Assembly (NCBI GenBank): GCA_029204225.1
Contig: CM055092.1
Coordinates: 44,124,309 to 44,188,308, forward strand
Direction: 5' to 3'
DNA from: Diphasiastrum complanatum
Lineage: Eukaryota > Streptophyta > Lycopodiopsida > Lycopodiales > Lycopodiaceae
DNA: 64,000 nt
The position numbers were made by a program, and so were the translations under genes. Shown here piece by piece: positions 55,831 to 64,000 of this stretch. A model generated the notes under the pieces. It saw nothing but the letters and a program-made list of their open reading frames with translations. It was not told the origin of the DNA and searched no databases. Position 1 is the first letter of the stretch. Each line of letters starts with the position of its first letter.

Positions 55831-56239
55831 GAGGGGGAGTATCATTGTATCTTTCTATTGGGGATGCTCTATCACTTGCATATTTGATTGGGTTCATGGA
55901 TGACATCCTATCTGATTGTAAATAGAACAAACCAGTAGTGTGGGAAAATATGTACTCGTGATAAAAATCAGAAGGTGAGTACATGGGCATGAAGCTGATG
56001 AGCGCAATTCAGTGAGGCACAGAAATTTTAGAGCTTCCGTCTCTATATAGAAAAGTAACTGAAAAGATATTTATTTACAAGATATTTTCAAGTCTTTCAG
56101 GTCAATGCTTTTCTACCTAGTTAATTAATTACAGCCGCCTTGTAGTTGGTAACCGCTTTTTAAGTAATAAAGACTATGTACAAGTAGGTGAACTGCCATA
56201 AAGTCTTGGATCGACTTTTCCCTGATGACGAAGTCAAAT

Positions 56240-56505
56240 TGTTCGGCCTAGTCAGATTGTTCGGCCTAGATTTGTTGGCTGCCTCAGATTTGTTGGTTGC
56301 CTCAGATTTGTCGGCTGCCTCAAATTTGCCGGCTGCCTCAGAGTCAGATTTGTTGGTTGCCTCAAATTTGTCGGCTGCCTCAGAGTCAGATTTGTTGGTT
56401 GCCTCAAATTTGTCGGCTGGGTCAGATTTGTCGGCCGGGTTAGATGTGTCGGCCGAATCAGATTTGTCGGTTGAGATAGATTTGTCGGCTTCTTCATATT
56501 TGTTG
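56240..56505. repeat. 18-bp minisatellite in a copia LTR
   Basis: About 14 tandem units of the type TCAGATTTGT(T/C)GGCTGCC, mostly 18 bp with two 24-bp variants carrying an extra CAGAGT. Because the period is a multiple of three, both strands show long repetitive open frames (for example NKSEAA-like and QPTNLR-like peptides), but the array lies downstream of the purine tract, in the LTR. Confidence 0.9.
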
Positions 56506-56591
56506 TTTGAGTCAGAATTTTTCAGGATGCTCATTACCAAATGGATTTGGTCCTAAGCATAGAAATCCAACATTCCCCCTTAATGTGGATC

Positions 56592-57790
56592 TCAAAAAAC
56601 TTTGATCTTCAGATTTAGCGTGTCGTTAAATTTGAGATGGTGCTCCTTTGATAGAGCTTTCGTGAAGTAATCTGCTGCCATAAGATCTTCCTTGCAGTAA
56701 ACCAATGACACTTCCTTGCTTTGCACTTTTTCTCTAAGGTAGTGATACCTGATTTCGATATGTTTGCTTCGAGAGTGAAATCTCGGATTTAGAGATAGTG
56801 CAATTGTGCTTTGATTGTCACAATAGATTGTCGTTGGGTGTGGCTGAGCAAGGTCGATATCTGCAAGCAGGTTCTTTAGCCAAATTGCCTCCTTGGTAGC
56901 ATTTGTGGCAGCTATGTATTCTGATTCGGTCGATAATAATGCTACTGAGCTCTGTTTTCGGCTGTTCCATGAGATTGGGCCTTGATTGTATAAGAATAGA
57001 AATCCAGAAGCTGACCTTCTAGTGTTGATACTCCTGCCCAATTTGCATCTGTGTATCCTTCGAGAATATTGGCAGGTTGGCTGCCTCCATAACAGATGCT
57101 AAGATGTTTTGTTGCTTGGACATACTTCATGACCTTTAAGAGAGCTTTTCAATGGGTTGAACCTGGATTCTCGTTAGGAACTGGCTAAGTGAACTAATTG
57201 AGTATGCAAGGTCTGGTCAAGTGTAGGGCATTGCATACATCAGTGAGCTGATAATGGACTGAAATGGATATTGCTTCATTTCCTCCTTTTCTGCCTCAAT
57301 TTGAGGGCATTGTTCCTTCGATAATTTCAGACCAGGGTCGAGTGGAAAGTAACCTGATTTGCAATTAGTCATTACATATTTTTCCAGAACATTAGTGAGA
57401 TATCGTTGTTGACTGATATAAATCTATCTGCTGGATCGATTTCGATGAATCTGGATTCCAAGGCAGTAATCGGCTGGACCCATATCAGTCATCTTGTACT
57501 CCTGTGCTAGCATGCATTTCGTATCCTTCAATAAATTTAGATTGTTACTAAAAAGTAATGTATCATCCACATAAAGAGTGATGATTATGAAGGAAGGAAA
57601 AACACACTTAAAGTAAACATTCGAGTCTGCCGAGTTTGGAATAAAACCATTCTCGATTAGAAATGCATTGATTTTCTGAAACCAGGCTCTTGGTGATTGT
57701 TTCAGACCATACAGATGTATTCCATTGACCTTGCAGAAGTCCTTGAATTCGGTGAAGATGAATTCTCCCCCTCCATCAGTACGTAGAGCC
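56592..57790 (-). pseudogene. Copia RT (second half) and RNase H
   Basis: In order: HLYGLKQSPRAWFQKINAF, the catalytic LYVDDTLLFSNN, LGIQIHRNR, a broken segment with stops near 57120-57220, then RNase H with SASGFLFLYNQGPISWNSRK, STESEYIAATNATKEAIWLK, YCDNQSTIALS and HIEIRYHYLRE, ending KIKVF and stop at 56592. Several stops and frameshifts make it inactive. Confidence 0.88.
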
Positions 57791-58187
57791 TTGATTTTTC
57801 TCTGGGTCTAATTTTCAGCAGACGCCTTGAACTGCTTGAAGAACTTGAAAGCTTCGGATTTGTTCTTCAGACAATAAGTAGCAGTCCTTCGAGAGCAGTC
57901 ATCAATGAATGTTAGGAAATAGAGGGCTCCCCCTGTGGAAGCAATCTGCATAGGGCCACAAATGTTGCTATGTACAAGATCAAGCAAACCTTTGGAAGTA
58001 TGAACTGAATCAGAAATAAAAGGACTTCTAGCATGCTTGCTGATAATACAGCTTTCACATGGAGAAGTTGGTTTGCTGACAGAAGGAAGATCTTGCACTA
58101 GATTTTGAGTCGACATTTGCTAAATACTATTAAAGTTTAGATGGCCTAATCTAAAATGCCAAAGCATATCAGTCGATTCAGAAGTGG
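57791..58187 (-). pseudogene. Copia pre-integrase and integrase start
   Basis: WHFRLGHLNFNS then a stop, PCESCIISKHARSPF (zinc-binding Cys pair) and LDLVHSNICGPMQIASTGGA, then YFLTFIDDCSRRT, the first integrase catalytic segment. The frame then runs through RTDGGGEF into RT sequence, so the integrase middle and end are deleted. Confidence 0.85.
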
Positions 58188-61100
58188 ATGAATGAAGAGC
58201 TTGAGTTATGGACTCGGCTCATTACATTCGCCACGTCCATTTACATTTACAGTTACTTTACTTTATGCATAAGCAGGCCTTGGGCCCTTTTTTATTCATT
58301 AGTGACATTCAGACTATATGGTTGGCCTTTGGCCTTATTATTCATTATTAGGCCATTTGGACATATTACTGGAGAGTGGGGGCCTTCTTGGAGGGCGCAC
58401 TATTATCCCTCCCAGTTGGGCCCTAGCCACTGGAAGCTTCCTTTTAGGGCTTCATCTTGGCTATAAGTAGGGAAACTGTGTCATTTGTCATTCAGCTGAT
58501 GATATTGATCTCTCTCTTTAGCCTCCTTAATCTCTCTCTTTCCTGCTTTCTAGGGTTAAGTCTTGCTTATGTGCTGCTTTCATAGCTTAAGTCTTGCTTA
58601 TGTGATGCTTTCATAGCTTAGCTCTAGATCAGCTGTGGCTCTATTCGTAACTTGGTTTCAGAGCGCTTTTCTGAGCACAATCTGGAATTTTTTTCTTTGC
58701 TGCCTTGCCTTGCTCCTCCATCGTTGTTCCTACAGCTCCATTGTCGTTTTGACAGCCTTGTTCCATCGTTGCTCCTTCCACTCCTTCCTGCCCAACGCTC
58801 CCCCTGTTTTGTCCCCTCTTTTCTTTGCTGCCCAGCACTCCTCCTCTTCCTTTCCATCGTTGTCCCTGCCTTCCAACCTGTCACTTTCGTCTGATATTTT
58901 TGCAGTTTGCAGCCATCTTCCACACTTAGTTCCCTGACTGTCCAGCGCCCATCCTCATCCAAAAACTACCCAATTCCGACATCATTTGCTATTCCAAACA
59001 GCTAAAATTCTTCAACCTGTAAATCGCTGCCTCAGCACTCCCAACTTGTCACTTTTGCCTATTTTTTTCTCCATTTCCAGCCATCTTTTACAGCTTATCA
59101 AAAGGCTGTCACGCACTCATTCTCCACCACATTTACAGGAATTCTGACTCCGTTTAACCTTTCAAATTCACATTTTATCCCTGGCTGTCCAGCGCATTTT
59201 TACAGCTTCTCCATTGTTCATAGCTGCCTTTTTTTTTCAGTTGTGATAATACTGGTTGTAATAGGCTAATTTGGGGTGACGACAAGAGTCCGCTCCCTCA
59301 AGTTTTCGTCTATTCCTTCCACTATCATTATGGCACATTCACCTACCCTGAGTGAGACTACTCAGGAAACCTTATCCGATCAGTTTCATCCCATGGATGA
59401 GACCCTTTCTGGCCTCGTTCTTCGCTTCGATTCAGTTATGACCGGCTTTGCCACTATGCAGTCACAGATTGATTCTTTACAGCCTCATGGTCCTGGTAAA
59501 GCTCCTGTTTTTCCTACATTTGGGACTCCCCCTCCATTTGGATTTCCATCTTCTTCTGCTAGTCAGCCTGGTGGTGGACCGTTCATTCCATCTAACCCAC
59601 CTCCTGGTTTCTTTCCTCGTCCCCCCCTTCCTGAGCCACACTTTGCTCGAGACTTTCGTGATAGGGTACAGCTTGCTACCTATTCCGGTTCCTCTGACGG
59701 GAACTTATTAGAGAATTGGTTTGCTAAGCTTGACACATATTTTCAGATTTACCCTAAGACTGATCCTCAGAAGATCCAGTTGGCTGCTTTACATTTAGAT
59801 GGACGTGCCGCCACGTGGTGGCGAGTTTATAGAGTTGATCCTGATCGGGAAGGGCTCCATGTATGGCATACTTTTCGCCGTGACCTCCGCCATGCTATGA
59901 TTGATCCTCAGTGGCTTGACCGCCAACGTGATACATTCCGTAGTCTCACTCAGACCAGTGATCTTGCTTCTTATACAGATCAGTTTATGGAGCTTTCTTA
60001 TCTTTTCACAGATCTACAGCCCACTGAGCTTATTTCTCGTTACATTGCTGGGCTTCGTGGTGCTTTACGTTATGATGTTTCTTCCTTCCGTCCTACCACA
60101 CTTGTTGAGGCGATGTCTCTTGCCAGTACTTTACAGCATAAGTACTCTGACACCCTTCCTTCCCGCTTCTCCCGACCCCGTCCTTCTGCTTCATCTTTTC
60201 CCGCTACGTCCACCCCTACACCGGCCCCTTCTGTTCCAGCTCTCTCCATTGCCCCTTCGCCTCCTCGTCCTCCGACTCCTTGACCTGCTTTTGTCCGACG
60301 TTACACGTCTGCAGAGTTCGCTGATCTTCAGCAGAAGCGTCTTTGCTTTCGTTGTAAGAGTCCTGACCATCTTGCCCGTGATTGCCGCCAGCCTCTCCCT
60401 ACTACTACTGCTGTTTTTTACCATGAGGGCACTACTCCAGATGATTCCTATATCTACATTCATATTTCTGATGAGCCTGACTTATCCTCTAAGCCTTCCC
60501 CTGATTTACTTCCTGCTGCTTGCCATGCTCAGCTTGCCTATGCTACTTGGACAGGGCCTCCTGGTCCTCGCTCCATTCGGTTACGTGTGCGTATTACAGG
60601 TCGTGAGTATATTGCTTTAGTTGATACTGGTAGCACTCATTCTTTTATTAGCAATTATATCACTAGTCGGATCCGTGCTTCACCTGTTCCTGCTTCCCAG
60701 CCTCTCACAGTTGAGGTTGCCAGTTCTCATTCTTTTCCTAGTTCTCAGATGTTTCAACGTTTACCATACCGCATTGGAGATTTCTCTGGACAGGCAGATC
60801 TTTACATTATCCCTATGGAGCGTTATGATCTTATCCTTGGTGCTGATTGGTTTGCATCTCTTGGAGCCGTTACACTGGACTTGACACAACAGACATTGAC
60901 ATTTGTACATGATGCAGTTACACACTCACTTGTTGGCATTGATTCTCAGGGAGACTTCCAGTTGATTACTGGGAAGCAGTTTATTCGCAGCCTGCCGAAG
61001 GCTCATTGTGCTGCCTTATTATGTGTTCAGCGGGCAGTACCAGTTCCTCCAGTTTCTACACCAGCAGCTGTTCCTCAGGTGATTTCTGACTTATTAAATC

Positions 61101-62026
61101 AGTATGCTTTTGTCTTTTCAAAACCTACGACGCTACCACCATTACGTGACGTGAACCATCATATTGACTTGCGTACTGGTTTTGCTCCTCCTTCCCGTCC
61201 CCCTTATCGTATGTCTCGATCTGAGCGTGATGAGCTTGAGCTCCATATTACTGCTTTGTTAGATCAGGGTCTCATTGTTCCTAGTCACAGCCCTTTTGGT
61301 GCTCCTGTTCTCCTTATTAATAAGAAAGATGGTACCAAACGCCTTTGTATTGATTACCGTGCTTTAAATAAGTTAACTATTCGTAATCAATACCCTATTC
61401 CACACATGGATGACCTCTTTGACCAGCTCGGTACCTCTAAAAACTTTTCCAAGATAGACCTTCGTTCTGGATATTACCAAATCAGGATGCACCCTTCTGA
61501 CGAACATAAGACTGCTTTCCGTACTCATCTTGGTTTATATGAATTTCGTGTGCTTCCTTTTGGTGTTACTAATGGCCCTCCTACGTTCCAGAATGTGATG
61601 AATAACGTCTTGCGTCCGCTTCTTGGTCATTGTGTCTTGGTTTATTTTGATGATATTCTTATTTTTAGTCAGTCTCTTGCTGAGCATGTTAACCATCTTT
61701 CCTCTGTCTTTCAGTTACTTGTACACCACCAGTTATTTGCTAAGTTGTCTAAATGTGCTTTTGTTGTTTCTGAGATTGAGTTTCTTGGTTTTCTTATTTG
61801 TAATGGTCACATTCGTCTGGACCCTCATAAGGTTCAGGCCATCCAGGATTGGCCTATACCTACTGATATTCATCATGTTCGTATGTTTCTTGGGTTAGCC
61901 ACTCACCTTCGTCGTCCGGTTCCTCATTTTGCCACTATCTCAGCTCCTCTTCATGCACTTTTGAAGAAGTCTAGTACTTTTCTTTGGACTCCTGATTGTC
62001 AGACAGCATTTGGTACTCTTCGTCGT
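58188..62026 (+). mobile_element. Ty3-gypsy element, near-open gag-pol, interrupted by a chromovirus
   Basis: LTR from about 58188 to 58640, a primer-like site TTGGTTTCAGAGCG at 58652-58665, a long leader and one gag-pol frame from 59330. The frame stops being gypsy pol at 62026, where the LTR of an opposite-strand chromovirus begins. The remaining RNase H, integrase and 3' LTR probably lie past the right edge. Confidence 0.88.
59330..62026 (+). pseudogene. Gypsy gag-pol: gag, zinc knuckle, protease, RT, RNase H start
   Basis: One frame from ATG 59330 to the insertion point, broken only by TGA at 60281-60283. Gag carries IDSLQPHGPGKAP, AKLDTYFQIYPKTD and LDGRAATWWRVYR. A CX2CX4HX4C knuckle (CFRCKSPDHLARDC) lies at about 60348-60389, the aspartic protease motif ALVDTGSTHSFIS at about 60614, then RT with KKDGTKRLCIDYRALNKL, FSKIDLRSGYYQIRM, FRVLPFGVTNGPPTF and catalytic VYFDDILIF near 61640. 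RNase H begins at TFLWTPDCQTAF and is cut. Its nearly open frame makes it the youngest-looking internal region here. Whether the TGA kills it or lies at a readthrough position is not known. Confidence 0.92.
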
Positions 62027-62378
62027 TGTAATAGATCCCACAATAGGGCAAACACTAACTGATCCACCCAACCTTGCCTACTCCCTGATATAGAGTAAGC
62101 CCCTCCTAGCCCAGTGTGAGGACTGGTAGCATGCTACTGCCAAGTGTCGGCCACGTGGCACTGACGTGGCCGACTGCACGTCGGGACCCAACTGGGGGCC
62201 CTATCCTGCTGACAGGGTCCCTAGACTGTGTTAGGCTCGCCATGGCTATGGATCGTGCTGGGGCACACTACTCACACTGTCTTGCCATGTTGGTCATGTA
62301 CGCTGGACACGACCCTGACTGTGGTATCTGACCTATCTGTGTTCTCTAGGGTTCGGCACTGGTTACGAGCTCGTAACA
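62027..62378 (-). repeat. Chromovirus 3' LTR
   Basis: TG...CA ends, 352 bp, with the purine tract on its internal side. It is GC-rich with CCACGTGGC/GACGTGGCC words near 62150. Confidence 0.85.
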
Positions 62379-62389
62379 CTCCCTCCCCC

Positions 62390-62600
62390 TTAAGAACCGT
62401 CTTGGTCCTCTACGACAAAGTCTGGAAAAATCTTGCGAAGGACGCTGCCTCTTTCCCAAGTGGCATTCTCAACAGGCTGATCATTCCACTTAACCAGATA
62501 TTCTCGGTATAGAGTATGACGAGTCTGCGTCTCTCTACTATCAAGAATCTCCTCTGGTTCATGTGGAGGTTGTTGAGGATCCAATGGGAGAACTAGAACA
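62390..62600 (-). pseudogene. Chromodomain of the chromovirus integrase
   Basis: EEILDSRETQTRHTLYREYL followed by VKWNDQPVENATWERGSVLR is a chromodomain with the aromatic residues in YLVKW and TW. In chromoviruses it sits at the integrase C-terminus and steers insertion to marked chromatin. The linker to the integrase core (62600-62922) has stops and frameshifts. Confidence 0.88.
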
Positions 62601-62922
62601 CTGTCCCCTACCAGATTATCTGATCTGGTTAAGGCTTTTCGTAACTGACTTACATGAAAGACTGGAAAAACCTTACTGTTGTGTGGGAGGTTCTAGTTCA
62701 TAGGTGACCTCGCCTAGTCTCCTACTGATGGTAAAGAGACCACAATACCTTGGAGACAACTTAGCACACACTCCTGATTTGAGGGTTTAGAGTCAACTGG
62801 GACTCTCAAGTAGACTTTCTCACCAGTGGAGAACTGCACATCCCGTCTGTGTGGATCTGCATAATGTCTGGCTCGATCCTAGACTGTCTAATGCTACGCT
62901 TAGCATGTTCTAATCATCTGGT

Positions 62923-63420
62923 TTAGGGTCCTCTAAAAAGTTTCTGGGCTGCTTCAACTTTTTCTTGTTTAAACCCTACAGCTGTGGGTGAGCGTGGCTG
63001 AAAACCGTACATTAGCATAAATGGGCTGTATCCCGTAGCTGAATGTTTGGTACTGTTGTAAGCAAACTCTAATATCGAGAGATACTCCTCCCAATTAGTC
63101 TGCTTCTTGCTGACGTATGCACGAAGCATATCCTCCAGCACTTGATTTACCCTTTCTGTTTGACCGTCTATCTGTGGATGGTCGGTGGTACTCATATTAA
63201 GTTTAGTATGGAGATGATGGAATACTGCCCTCCAAAAATTTCCAGTAAACTTATTGTCCCGGTCGCTGACTATGCCGGAAGGTAGATCGTACAATTTAAA
63301 TAGCCCGTCTACAAACAACCTCGCTAACTCTGGAGCTCTAACGGTTGTTTTTGGTCGGAATAAAATGAGCCATTTTGGTCAGACGGTCAACTATGACCCA
63401 TATAGCGTCATTACCCTTTT
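62923..63420 (-). pseudogene. Chromovirus integrase core
   Basis: The catalytic D-D-E residues appear as [13 protein letters not shown] (about 63400), GIVSDRDNKFTGNFW and DGQTERVNQVLEDMLRAYV, followed by WEEYLSILEFAYN and SPFMLMYGFQPRSP. A frame break lies between the first Asp segment and the rest, near 63320. Confidence 0.88.
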
Positions 63421-63467
63421 GGGTTTTAGGCAGGCCTACTATAAAATCCATGGAGATACTCTCCCAT

Positions 63468-63989
63468 TTACCAGCTGGTATTTCTAAGGGATGCAACAAC
63501 CCTCCTGCCTTTAAACGCCTCTGCTTTATTTACTTGACACTTCTGGCAACTGGTTACATACTGTTGGACGTCCTTTTTCATACTGGGCCAGAAAAATTGC
63601 CTACGAAGAAGCTCATAGGTCTTCTGTATGCCTGGGTGTCCCGCGCTAGGATTGTCATGACATTCATATAGGACCTGCTGCCTATAATCCTCTGAATTGG
63701 GGACACATACTCTATCTCTATAGAGCAAGTACTCATCCTGAATGGAATACTGTTTCCATTTGAATCCTTGAGTCAACTGACCCTCAACCACTGGGGTTTG
63801 CTTGGGTAATACAGGCTCAGAATCCTCAACGTCATCTGACGACGTATACTCGGACTCATCATCATCCTCAACGGAAGCTGCCGTATTCTTGGATGAACTG
63901 GCACCAGCCCGGAACTGGTTCTGGAGTCTGTAACTGTCTGTTCTGGACTGAGTTCCAGATAATAGAGAAGAATGCATCATGGCTGGCAT
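63468..63989 (-). pseudogene. Chromovirus integrase zinc-binding domain and linker
   Basis: LYRDRVCVPNSEDYRQQVLY, then the HHCC finger ECHDNPSAGHPGIQKTYELL and FFWPSMKKDVQQYVTSCQKC. This is the integrase H2C2 domain that precedes the core. An acidic linker (EDDDESEYTSSDDVEDSEP) lies upstream of it. Confidence 0.88.
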
Positions 63990-64000
63990 TTCCCTCTCAA

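Larger units (their letters stand above)
55831..58187 (-). mobile_element. Ty1-copia element with internal deletion
   Basis: On the minus strand: pre-integrase (LWHFRLGHLN near 58160), integrase start, a deletion, RT from its second half, RNase H, a purine tract AAGGGGGAA at about 56574-56582, and an LTR starting TGTTGGATTTC at about 56572 that contains a minisatellite. Its 5' part is cut by the gypsy LTR at 58188. The LTR's far end near 55831 is not clearly resolved. Confidence 0.8.
62027..64000 (-). mobile_element. Chromovirus (Ty3-gypsy with chromodomain), 3' part, runs off the right edge
   Basis: On the minus strand: integrase zinc-binding and core domains, a chromodomain, a purine tract (reverse of 62379-62394, AAGGGGGAGGGAG) and a 352-bp 3' LTR (62027-62378, TGTTACGAGC...CTATTACA). 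It is inserted in the RNase H of the gypsy element at 58188. The 5-bp flank at the left is GTCGT; the matching copy should lie beyond the window. Confidence 0.9.

Noticed and set aside
56252-56497. Repetitive open frame reading like a PTNLRQ-repeat protein
   Set aside because: It is the translation of the 18-bp minisatellite in a copia LTR; both strands are open for the same reason.
53114-64000. Search for the first exon of the WSD gene
   Set aside because: No frame with the expected N-terminal segment was found; the sequence is retroelement-derived.

Overview
The window is nuclear DNA of a seed plant with a large, transposon-filled genome. The evidence is a four-exon class III (secretory) peroxidase gene, a WSD-type wax ester synthase/diacylglycerol acyltransferase gene split by introns of 6-15 kb, and nested Ty1-copia, Ty3-gypsy, LINE and hAT elements. 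Giant transposon-filled introns are common in gymnosperms and in some early-diverging or large-genome angiosperms. I cannot name the species from sequence alone.

Layout. 1-4.6 kb: decayed LTR-element sequence and an LTR-like repeat. 4742-7100 (+): an apparently intact class III peroxidase of 328 residues, lying between two inverted copies of that LTR-like repeat (1843-3061 and 8436-9216). 10.7-16.0 kb: two related copia elements in opposite orientation; the minus-strand one carries only gag. 17.8-53.1 kb (-): six exons of a WSD gene with an open, phase-consistent frame to the stop. Its 5' exon or exons are not seen up to the right edge. Its introns hold a 353-bp hAT-type MITE, a copia LTR, a 607-bp hAT-like element, a LINE remnant, a complete-looking 4971-bp hAT element (28376-33346), a 332-bp hAT-like element, gypsy and copia fragments, and a second, end-truncated hAT element (about 39.7-44.3 kb). 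53.7-64.0 kb: nested LTR elements: a gypsy fragment, a copia fragment with an internal deletion, a fairly young gypsy element with an almost open gag-pol, and a minus-strand chromovirus inserted into it that runs off the right edge.

Only the peroxidase and the WSD gene look like functional host genes. The peroxidase is a secreted apoplastic haem enzyme. The WSD enzyme would make wax esters or triacylglycerol at the ER. I see no regulatory link between them.

The most unusual signal is a set of hAT-like elements with exact 8-bp target duplications and mostly CATAG...CTATG or CAGAG...CTTTG ends. Each has a different self-complementary word repeated just inside its termini, yet several share a common inner sequence block. 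One full-size member also carries a second ORF convergent with its transposase.
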